NCBI RefSeq assembly: GCF_044142105.1
Contig: NZ_JBGTYM010000009.1
Span: 152,519-216,518 of the forward strand
Length of the DNA stretch: 64,000 nucleotides
DNA from: Pseudogemmobacter sp044142105
GTDB lineage: Bacteria; Pseudomonadota; Alphaproteobacteria; Rhodobacterales; Rhodobacteraceae
Reading direction: 5' to 3'
A program made the translations under genes and the position numbers. Below are positions 42,341 to 49,228 of this stretch, piece by piece; the stretch's first letter is position 1; each line of letters opens with the position of its first letter. Under the pieces are notes generated by a model. The model had not been told where the DNA came from. It saw only the letters and a program-made list of their open reading frames with translations, and searched no databases.

Positions 42341-44781
42341 TGTCCGGGCTTCCAACCACCGCCAAAGCGGTCATCATCGGCGGCGGGATCGTCGGCTGTT
42401 CCGTGGCCTATCACCTGGGCAAGCTGGGCTGGACCGACACGGTCCTTCTGGAACGCAAGAAGCTGACCTCGGGCACCACCTTCCATGCCGCGGGTTTGGT
42501 GGGTCAGTTGCGGACCAGTGCGAACATCACCCAGCTTCTGGGCCATTCCGTCGCGCTGTACCGCACGCTCGAGCAGGAGACCGGGCTTCAGACCGGCTGG
42601 AAGATGAATGGCGGGCTGCGGCTGGCCTGCAATGCCGAGCGCTGGACCGAGGTGAAGCGGCAGGCGACCACGGCGCATAGTTTCGGGCTGGAGATGCATC
42701 TTCTGACCCCGCGAGAGGCGCAGGATCTGTGGCCTCTGATGACCATCGACGATTTGGTTGGCGCGGCCTATCTGCCGACCGACGGTCAGGCGAACCCGTC
42801 GGATATCACGCAAAGCCTTGCCAAGGGCGCGCGCATGGCCGGGGTCAAGATATTCGAGGACACGCCCGTCACCCGCATCATCGTCGAGGCGGGTCGCATC
42901 CGGGCGGTGGAAACGCCTCACGGCAGGATCGAATGCGAGAAAGTCGTCCTTTGTGCCGGGCAATGGACCCGCACCCTGGCCGCGACAGTTGGGGTGAATG
43001 TGCCCCTGGTCTCGGTCGAGCATCAATACATGATCACCGAGCGGATCGAGGGCGTGACCCCCGGCCTGCCGACGCTGCGCGATCCCGACCGGCTGACCTA
43101 CTGGAAAGAGGAGGTTGGCGGTCTTGTCTGGGGCGGATATGAGCCGAACCCCAAGCCCTGGGCGGTGGAAGGCATTCCCGAAGGCTTCCATTTCGAGACC
43201 CTGACCCCCGACTGGGAGCATTACGAGCAGTTCATGGAGAACGCCATCGCGCGCGTTCCCGCCCTGGCGCAGGCCGGGGTGAAGCAGTTGCTGAATGGGC
43301 CGGAGAGCTTCACGCCGGATGGCAATTTCATCCTGGGCGAGGCGCCGGAACTGCGGAATCTCTATATCGGCGCAGGCTTCAACGCTTTCGGCATCGCGTC
43401 GGGCGGCGGGGCGGGCATGGCGCTGGCGGAATGGGTGGCAAAGGGTGAGCCGCCCTTCGACCTCTGGCCGGTCGACATCCGCCGCTTCGGCCGCGTTCAC
43501 CGCGCGACCGACTGGGTGCGCAACCGCACGATGGAAGCCTATGGCAAGCATTACACCATCGCCTGGCCCTCGGAAGAAATGCGCTCTTGCCGCCCCACGC
43601 GCCGCAGCTCGCTTTACGCCCATCTGAAAGCGGCCGGGGCCTGCTTTGGCGAAAAGCTGGGCTGGGAACGCCCGAACTGGTTCGCCGATCTGGCTGCGGG
43701 CGAGGAACCCGTGGACCGCTATTCCTATCAGCGCCCCGGCTGGTGGGGCGCGGTGCGGCGCGAGCATCAGGCCTGCCGCGAGGCGGCGGTGCTGATCGAC
43801 CAGACCTCTTTCGCCAAATTCCTGCTCAAAGGCCCGGATGCGGCCGCGGCCATCTCGCGCATCGCGGCGGGCCGGGTCGAACGTGCGCCGGGCGCGCTGA
43901 CCTATACCCAGCTGTTGAATCGCAAAGGCGGGATCGAGGCCGATGTGACCGTGGCCCGGCTGTCCGACGACGAATTCTACATCACCACCGGCACCGGCTT
44001 TGCCACCCATGATTTCGACTGGGTCAGCCGCAACCTGACGGGCGATTGCCAATGGGTCGACGTGACGTCGGCCAATGCCGTCCTGTCGCTGATGGGGCCA
44101 AAGGCGCGGGACATCCTGTCGCTTGTCTGCTCGGATGACCTGTCCAATAGCGGCTTCCCCTTCGGTACGGTGCGCCAGATCACCGTCGCCGCCTGCCCGG
44201 TCACCGCGCTGCGCGTGACCTATGTGGGGGAGCTGGGCTGGGAATTGCATATGCCGGTCGATCTTGCGGTGACGGTATATGAGGCACTCATGTCGGCGGG
44301 GGCGCCTGTCGGTCTGGTCAATGCGGGTTACCGCGCCATCGAGACGCTGCGGCTGGAAAAGGGCTATCGCGCCTGGGGGGCCGAGATCGGGCCGGATCAT
44401 ACGCCGGTCGAGGCGGGCCTGGCCTGGGCGGTCAAGACGAAGTCCAATGCCGATTTCATGGGACGGGCCGCCATTGAGGCGCAGCTGTTGGATGGGGTGA
44501 AGAAGCGGATGGCAACATTCACCGCCGCGTCGGACGTGGTGCTTCTGGGCCGCGAGACCATCTATCGCGACGGCGCGCGGGTGGGCTGGCTGTCTTCAGG
44601 CGGCTATGGCCATACGGTCGAGAAGGCCATCGGGATGGGCTTTGTGCGCCATCCCGACGGGGTTTCCGAGGAATTTGTCCTGTCCGGGCGCTACGAGCTG
44701 GAGGTCGCGTCAGAGCGCGTGCCGGCGGAGGTGCATCTGGAGCCGCTTTACGACCCGACCGGTGCGCGGGTGAAGACGTGA
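42337..44781 (+). CDS. Dimethylglycine/sarcosine dehydrogenase-type flavoprotein
   Basis: An 814-residue enzyme with two parts. Residues 1-430: DAO-type FAD domain (AVIIGGGIVGCSVAYHLGKL; then the FHAAGLVGQLRTSANITQLL segment with the histidine that in DMGDH/SARDH binds FAD covalently). Residues about 440-814: FAO_M and GCV_T folate-binding domains (YVGELGWELHMPVDLA; LRLEKGYRAWGAEIGPDHTP). Family members oxidise N-methyl glycines and pass the methyl carbon to tetrahydrofolate. The electrons would go to ETF and then the ETF-QO at 3717. Which N-methyl amine is used here is unknown. Confidence 0.93.
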   Translation: MMSGLPTTAKAVIIGGGIVGCSVAYHLGKLGWTDTVLLERKKLTSGTTFHAAGLVGQLRTSANITQLLGHSVALYRTLEQETGLQTGWKMNGGLRLACNAERWTEVKRQATTAHSFGLEMHLLTPREAQDLWPLMTIDDLVGAAYLPTDGQANPSDITQSLAKGARMAGVKIFEDTPVTRIIVEAGRIRAVETPHGRIECEKVVLCAGQWTRTLAATVGVNVPLVSVEHQYMITERIEGVTPGLPTLRDPDRLTYWKEEVGGLVWGGYEPNPKPWAVEGIPEGFHFETLTPDWEHYEQFMENAIARVPALAQAGVKQLLNGPESFTPDGNFILGEAPELRNLYIGAGFNAFGIASGGGAGMALAEWVAKGEPPFDLWPVDIRRFGRVHRATDWVRNRTMEAYGKHYTIAWPSEEMRSCRPTRRSSLYAHLKAAGACFGEKLGWERPNWFADLAAGEEPVDRYSYQRPGWWGAVRREHQACREAAVLIDQTSFAKFLLKGPDAAAAISRIAAGRVERAPGALTYTQLLNRKGGIEADVTVARLSDDEFYITTGTGFATHDFDWVSRNLTGDCQWVDVTSANAVLSLMGPKARDILSLVCSDDLSNSGFPFGTVRQITVAACPVTALRVTYVGELGWELHMPVDLAVTVYEALMSAGAPVGLVNAGYRAIETLRLEKGYRAWGAEIGPDHTPVEAGLAWAVKTKSNADFMGRAAIEAQLLDGVKKRMATFTAASDVVLLGRETIYRDGARVGWLSSGGYGHTVEKAIGMGFVRHPDGVSEEFVLSGRYELEVASERVPAEVHLEPLYDPTGARVKT

Positions 44782-44783
44782 CA

Positions 44784-44834
44784 GCGGGGGTTTCACACCC
44801 CTGCACCCCGGTGGGATATTTAGGAACAGAAGAT
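44784..44834 (+). repeat. Short intergenic repeat of Rhodobacteraceae type, copy 2
   Basis: GCGGGGGTTTCACACCCC, then TGCACCCCGGTGGGATATTT and AGGAACAGAAGATA, filling the gap between the flavoprotein and FMN-reductase stops. Shares the CCGG-TATTT-(C)AGaAGATgA layout with the copy at 21377-21408, reversed. GGGG/CCCC in the first block could form a small hairpin. Could also serve as a terminator for the convergent genes. Confidence 0.45.
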
Positions 44835-44836
44835 AG

Positions 44837-45385
44837 TCAGGTCTTGCGGTGCAGTTCCGCTTCGCTGCGCAGCAATTGCATCATCTCGTCCAGCGCTTTC
44901 TGGTAGCGCGCATCCTTGAGCTTGCCCGCTTCGTCGAAGGCGTTGGAACTGTCGGCGACCATGACCTCGGGCCCGGTCAGCAGGCGCGGCTGGAACGGCG
45001 TCAGCATCAGGCGCAGCGCGAATTGCGACCGGTCGCCGCCGCCCCGGCCGCCGGCGGCCGAGATCACCGCGACGGGCTTGCCCTTCCACGGCCCGCCCTT
45101 GGTGCGGCTGACCCAGTCGAGCGCGTTCTTCAAGACGCCGGGCGGGGCCTTGTTATATTCGGGTGTCGAGATCACGATCGCATCCGCCGCCGCGATCTGG
45201 TCGGCCAGTTTCTGGACCTTGGCCGGAATCCCCTTCTCGCTTTCCAGATCGCCATCATAAAGCGGCAGGCGCAGATCGGCCTCGATATGCCTCGCCTTGC
45301 CAAAGGCGAGCCGGGCCTGCGCCAGAAGAAGCCGGTTGGTCGATCCTTTGCGCAAGGCGCCGGGGATGCCGAGAAGGGTAAGCAT
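44837..45385 (-). CDS. NAD(P)H-dependent FMN reductase
   Basis: A 182-residue flavodoxin-fold reductase: MLTLLGIPGALRKGSTNRLL (the G-S-x-R-x-x-S/T-x-N phosphate loop), STPEYNKAPPGVLKNALDWV (the P-E-Y-N FMN motif) and AAGGRGGGDRSQ. This is the FMN_red/ChrR-like family, which reduces FMN, quinones or metals such as chromate. Start at 45385 follows AGGAGA. Convergent with the flavoprotein gene and divergent from the ThDP enzyme; no operon partner, so no role can be inferred. Confidence 0.88.
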   Translation of the reverse strand: MLTLLGIPGALRKGSTNRLLLAQARLAFGKARHIEADLRLPLYDGDLESEKGIPAKVQKLADQIAAADAIVISTPEYNKAPPGVLKNALDWVSRTKGGPWKGKPVAVISAAGGRGGGDRSQFALRLMLTPFQPRLLTGPEVMVADSSNAFDEAGKLKDARYQKALDEMMQLLRSEAELHRKT

Positions 45386-45485
45386 GCGGGGTCTCCTGAT
45401 TGCGCAGCCACCATTCCCAACCGCCCGGCCTTGTGCAAGGTTCCGCGACGCGTCAGGAAGGCGCAACGACTGTGCGGAGGGGAAC

Positions 45486-47144
45486 ATGCGGCAGGGCGGG
45501 CGGATTCTGGCGGATCATCTGGCGGCCTATGGGGTCGCGCGGGTCTTTTCGGTGCCCGGCGAAAGCTTTCTCGCCGCGCTGGATGGGCTCTACGAGCGCG
45601 GCATCCCGAACATCGTCTGCCGCCATGAAGGCGGGGCCGCGATGATGGCCGAGGCGACGGGCAAGCTGACCGGGCGGCCCGGCATCGCCTTTGTCACCCG
45701 CGGGCCGGGGGCGACCAACGCGGCAGCGGGGGTGCATGTGGCGCGGCAGGATTCGACACCGATGATCCTATTCGTCGGCCAGATCGCGCGCGGCCATCGC
45801 GACCGCGAGGCGTTTCAGGAAATCGACTATCGTCAGGTGTTCGGCGGGCTGGCGAAATGGGCGACCGAGGTGGATCAGGTGGAACGCCTGCCGGAATATG
45901 TCAGCCGCGCCTTCCATGTCGCGATGACAGGGCGACCCGGTCCCGTGGTCCTGGCCCTGCCCGAAGACATGCTCTCGGACCATGCCGATGTGCCCGACAT
46001 GCCGCCGCCCGCCCTGCCGGAAAGTACCGTTTCGCCCGCCCAGGCCGAAGCCATCGCCGTCATGCTGCGAGGGGCTGAACGGCCGCTGGTGGTCCTCGGC
46101 GGTCCGCATTGGGATGCGCAGGCATCGGCCGAGCTGCAGAGCTTTGCCGAAAGCTGGGGCCTGCCGGTCGCGGTGTCCTTCCGCCGTCAGGACCGCCTCG
46201 ACAACCGGTTGAGCTGCTATGCTGGCGATCTGGGCGTGGGCGGCAATCCGAAGCTTCAGGCGCGGCTCAAGGCGGCGGATCTGATCCTTGCGATCGGCAC
46301 CCGCTTCGGCGACATCGTGACCGGCGGCTATGAGATCGTCGATCCCGCCCATCCGCCGCGTCTGGTGCATGTTCATGCCGATGCGGGCGAACTGGGCCGG
46401 GTCTACCGACCCGAACTGGCCGTGCAGGCCACGGCACCCGCGATGATCGCGGCACTGGCGGCGGTGACACCCCCCAATGCCCGCCCCTGGGCCGATTGGG
46501 CGGCGCATGCGCGGGCCGAGTATCAGGCCTGGCAGAAGCCCGTGGCGACGCCGGGCGCGGTGCGCATGGAAGAGGTCATCGGCTGGCTGGCCGAGACGCT
46601 GCCGGAAGACGCGGTGGTCACGAATGGCGCGGGCAATTACGCGGCCTTCCTGCACCGCTACTACCGCTATCGCCGCACCGGCACTCAATTGGCCCCGACC
46701 TCGGGGTCCATGGGCTATGGCTTCCCCGCCGCCATCGCAGCCAAGCTGCACGACCCGTCGAAAACCGTCATCTGTCTGGCGGGCGACGGCTGTTTCCAGA
46801 TGACGTTGAACGAGATGTCGACCGCCCGCCAGCATGGGGCGGCGGTGATCACCCTCGTCGCCAACAATGGCCGCTATGGCACGATCCGCATGCATCAGGA
46901 ACGCGAATATCCTGGTCGGGTTTCGGGCACGGATCTGTTCAACCCCGATTATGCCGCGCTGGCCCGCGCCTATGGCGGGCATGGCGAAGTGGTGGAGCGG
47001 CAGGACGAATTGCCCGAGGCCTTCGCGCGCGCCCAGGCCTCGGGCCTTCCGGCGGTGATCGAGCTGCGGCTTGACCCGCGGATGCTCACCACTGGCCAGA
47101 CGCTCGAAGAGGTGCGGGCCGCTGCGCGGCTTAAAAAAGCCTGA
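45486..47144 (+). CDS. Thiamine-diphosphate enzyme, acetolactate-synthase-like
   Basis: A 552-residue ThDP-dependent enzyme. Catalytic glutamate E48 (NIVCRHEGGAAMMAEA), N-terminal GVARVFSVPGESFLAAL, and the C-terminal ThDP motif GDGCFQMTLNEM followed after about 14 residues by VANNGRYG. It looks most like large-subunit acetolactate synthase paralogues that lack an IlvN regulatory subunit gene; other family reactions (oxalyl-CoA, benzoylformate) cannot be excluded. Start supported by GCGGAGGGG. Its 3' end overlaps the convergent lrgB by 14 bases. Confidence 0.88.
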   Translation: MRQGGRILADHLAAYGVARVFSVPGESFLAALDGLYERGIPNIVCRHEGGAAMMAEATGKLTGRPGIAFVTRGPGATNAAAGVHVARQDSTPMILFVGQIARGHRDREAFQEIDYRQVFGGLAKWATEVDQVERLPEYVSRAFHVAMTGRPGPVVLALPEDMLSDHADVPDMPPPALPESTVSPAQAEAIAVMLRGAERPLVVLGGPHWDAQASAELQSFAESWGLPVAVSFRRQDRLDNRLSCYAGDLGVGGNPKLQARLKAADLILAIGTRFGDIVTGGYEIVDPAHPPRLVHVHADAGELGRVYRPELAVQATAPAMIAALAAVTPPNARPWADWAAHARAEYQAWQKPVATPGAVRMEEVIGWLAETLPEDAVVTNGAGNYAAFLHRYYRYRRTGTQLAPTSGSMGYGFPAAIAAKLHDPSKTVICLAGDGCFQMTLNEMSTARQHGAAVITLVANNGRYGTIRMHQEREYPGRVSGTDLFNPDYAALARAYGGHGEVVERQDELPEAFARAQASGLPAVIELRLDPRMLTTGQTLEEVRAAARLKKA

Positions 47145-47835
47145 GCAGGATCGGCGCAAGAATCGCGGTCAGAAGCGCGTTCAGCCCCATGCCGAGGCCA
47201 GCGAAGGCCCCGGCCGTGGGGTGGACCTGAAAGGCCCGCGCCGTGCCGAAACCATGCGCGGCGACGCCGACCGAAAAGCCTCGCCCGCGCCAGTCGCGCA
47301 GGCCAAGCGCGTTCAGAATAGGGGTCACGGTGATCGCTCCGGTCAGGCCCGTCAGCATGACCATCATCGCGGTCAGCGTGGGCGACCCGCCCAGTTGCTC
47401 GGATACACCGATCGCCACCGCCGCCGTGGCCGATTTCGGGGCCATCGACGCGAGGATCATCTGTGGCAAGCCAAAAGCCTTGCCGATGGCCAGAACGGCA
47501 AGGATGCCCGTGACAGAACCGACAACCAGCGCCACCACCAGCGGCAGCGCGGCCTGTCGCACTTTGGGCAGGTTGTCGTACAGCGGCAGGGCCAGGCAGA
47601 CCGTCGCCGGACCCAACAGGAAATGCACGAATTGCGCGCCTTCGAAATAGGTGGCGAAGGGTGTGCCGGTGATGGCCAGCAGAACGGCCAGAAGGATCAT
47701 CGCGATCAGCGAGGGGTTCGCGAGCGGTCTTTGCCCCGATGCCCGGAAGATCGCCTGCCCGATCAGAAAGGCAGCCAGCGTTGCGGTCAGCCACAGAAGC
47801 GGTTGTTGCGCGAGATAGGACCAGATCTCGGTCAT
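47131..47835 (-). CDS. lrgB: LrgB/CidB-family membrane protein
   Basis: A 234-residue polytopic membrane protein of the LrgB family, with several helices such as LWLTATLAAFLIGQAIF and the family core MAPKSATAAVAIGVSEQLGG followed by LTGAITVTPIL. LrgAB/CidAB modules have been tied to murein hydrolase control, pyruvate/acetate export and plastid glycolate transport. Start overlaps the lrgA stop by 4 bases, so the two are translated together. Confidence 0.93.
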   Translation of the reverse strand: MTEIWSYLAQQPLLWLTATLAAFLIGQAIFRASGQRPLANPSLIAMILLAVLLAITGTPFATYFEGAQFVHFLLGPATVCLALPLYDNLPKVRQAALPLVVALVVGSVTGILAVLAIGKAFGLPQMILASMAPKSATAAVAIGVSEQLGGSPTLTAMMVMLTGLTGAITVTPILNALGLRDWRGRGFSVGVAAHGFGTARAFQVHPTAGAFAGLGMGLNALLTAILAPILLRLF

Positions 47836-48194
47836 TCGCCCGCCTCCGCCGTCACGTTCACGGCACGTGCCGCCAGCTTGTAGGCGAGGGCCCCCGCCGT
47901 GATCGCCAGAACGGTTGATCCCGCCACTGCCACCAACACCGGCACGAGATTACCGCCCAAAGTTACCAGATGCGCCGCCGCCCCAACGCCTGCCGGGACG
48001 AAAAGCAGGAGCAGGTTCTTCAAGATGCCCTCGGCCACGGGGCGTACGATTTCGCGCAGCCAGGGCGAGAGGCGCAGGCCCAGCAGCATCAGCGCCATGC
48101 CGATGACCGGGCCGGGGATGGGCAGTCCGGTCAGCCGGGCGGCGACTTCGCCTGCCAGCTGGCACGCCAGAATGATCAGGAAGGCGGGGATCAT
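47832..48194 (-). CDS. lrgA: LrgA/CidA-family membrane protein
   Basis: A 120-residue holin-like membrane protein: MIPAFLIILACQLAGEVAAR, GLPIPGPVIGMALMLLGL and LLLFVPAGVGAAAHL are typical of CidA/LrgA. About four helices. It pairs with LrgB as a small membrane complex. Both its ends overlap neighbours by 4 bases (GNAT gene upstream, lrgB downstream). Confidence 0.93.
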   Translation of the reverse strand: MIPAFLIILACQLAGEVAARLTGLPIPGPVIGMALMLLGLRLSPWLREIVRPVAEGILKNLLLLFVPAGVGAAAHLVTLGGNLVPVLVAVAGSTVLAITAGALAYKLAARAVNVTAEAGE

Positions 48195-48661
48195 GGTTCT
48201 TTTGCAAGCCTTTTTCGGTAGGTGACGGAGGTTGGCCTGTCATAGCCCGGATGCGCGCTGCGCCCGGTCTCGACAAAGCCCATGGCCAGATAGGTGAGGT
48301 GGTTCTCAACCAGTTCGACTCGGGTCTGCAACTCCAGGGCGGCAAGGCCCAGGGCATGCGCGCGCGCCTCGGCCACGGCCATCAGGGCGGATGCGAGGCC
48401 CTTGCGCCGATGCTGCGCAGAAACCGCCAGCTTGCCGATATAAAGCGCGTCGGCCTTGTAGGTGAAAAAGACGCAGGCGACGGGCGGCAAGCCGATGGCC
48501 CAGACCTCTCCGCGTTCTGCCTGCCCGGCAATCTCTGCTTCGGTCAGGCGGGTCAGGGAAGAAGGCGGATCGACCACGCCGTCCATATAGGCGAACTCGG
48601 CCCACAGCAGCGCAAAGATCGCGCCCCAGTCATAGGGGGCAGTGCAGCGATAGGGTGTCAT
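48191..48661 (-). CDS. GNAT family N-acetyltransferase
   Basis: A 156-residue GNAT protein. Motif A is seen as LAVSAQHRRKGLASALMAVA (R/Q-x-x-G-x-A), following VFFTYKADALYIGKL; later LTYLAMGFVETGRS fits motif B. It starts MTPYRCTAPYDW and overlaps both the GFA gene and lrgA by 4 bases. No acyl acceptor can be predicted; being locked in this operon with LrgAB is unusual and may be functional. Confidence 0.9.
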   Translation of the reverse strand: MTPYRCTAPYDWGAIFALLWAEFAYMDGVVDPPSSLTRLTEAEIAGQAERGEVWAIGLPPVACVFFTYKADALYIGKLAVSAQHRRKGLASALMAVAEARAHALGLAALELQTRVELVENHLTYLAMGFVETGRSAHPGYDRPTSVTYRKRLAKEP

Positions 48662-49044
48662 CTCCGGGCCAGCCCATCGGCAAAGTGCAGCCAGGGCAAT
48701 TGCTCGGCGCTGAAGTAGTGGGTTGTCGGCTGATAGTCCTCGGGCCGGTCCAGCGTGGCCGCGTAGAAATGAATCTCATGCGGGAAACGCTCGGCGCGGA
48801 AGGCCATCTGCGTACCGCAGGTGCCGCAGAAGCTGCGCGTCACTCCCGGGCTGGAGGCATAGGTCGCCGGGGGGGCGCCGGTCCAGGCCCAGGCCCCATC
48901 CCGGACGCCCAGAAACGACGTCATGGGCGAAGCCGTCGCCCTGCGGCAGCTTTCGCAATGGCAATGACCCTGCCAGAGCGGCGCGTCCGTGCACCGGAAC
49001 GTGACGGCGCCGCAAAGGCAGCGGCCAGTATAGGGGGGCGTCAT
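48658..49044 (-). CDS. GFA-domain protein (single domain)
   Basis: A 128-residue glutathione-dependent formaldehyde-activating-like protein. Zinc ligands: GRCLCGAVTFRC, GHCHCESCRRATASP and SFCGTCGTQMAFR. It is the first gene of the GFA-GNAT-lrgA-lrgB operon, each pair joined by a 4-base overlap. The start at 49044 (MTPPYTGRCLCG) has AGGA about 10 bases upstream; an ATG 33 bases earlier is possible. Compared with the double-domain protein at 32469, this is the usual single form. Confidence 0.88.
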   Translation of the reverse strand: MTPPYTGRCLCGAVTFRCTDAPLWQGHCHCESCRRATASPMTSFLGVRDGAWAWTGAPPATYASSPGVTRSFCGTCGTQMAFRAERFPHEIHFYAATLDRPEDYQPTTHYFSAEQLPWLHFADGLARR

Positions 49045-49126
49045 GGCATATGTCCTGTGGCATCGGTTTCGCCCCATCCGGGGCCGCTTTCGCCTTGGAT
49101 TCAAGGGGGAAGATTGCCGCAAGATG

Positions 49127-49136
49127 TTGTGGATAA
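49127..49136. promoter_or_regulatory. Perfect DnaA box upstream of smc
   Basis: TTGTGGATAA, the exact complement of TTATCCACAA, 93 bases before the smc start in the 184-base divergent gap. DnaA may regulate smc, or it is a chance 9-mer; another copy at 63389 lies inside a gene. Confidence 0.4.
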
Positions 49137-49171
49137 ATTGGTGCCAACCGCCAACCGTTGATGTGTCCCGG

Positions 49172-49200
49172 TTGACTTGGGCGACCAAATCCCGACCATA
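49172..49200 (+). promoter_or_regulatory. Possible promoter for smc
   Basis: TTGACT (49172-49177), 17 bases, then ACCATA (49195-49200), 29 bases before the TTG start of smc. The -35 is good, the -10 poor. Proposed only as the best candidate in the gap. Confidence 0.3.
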
Positions 49201-49228
49201 GGCAGACTGTGAGTCGAGAGGCCGGATT

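Noticed and set aside
42280..44400. Long open frame antisense to the flavoprotein
   Set aside because: Same GC-driven shadow; sense gene has unmistakable DMGDH motifs.
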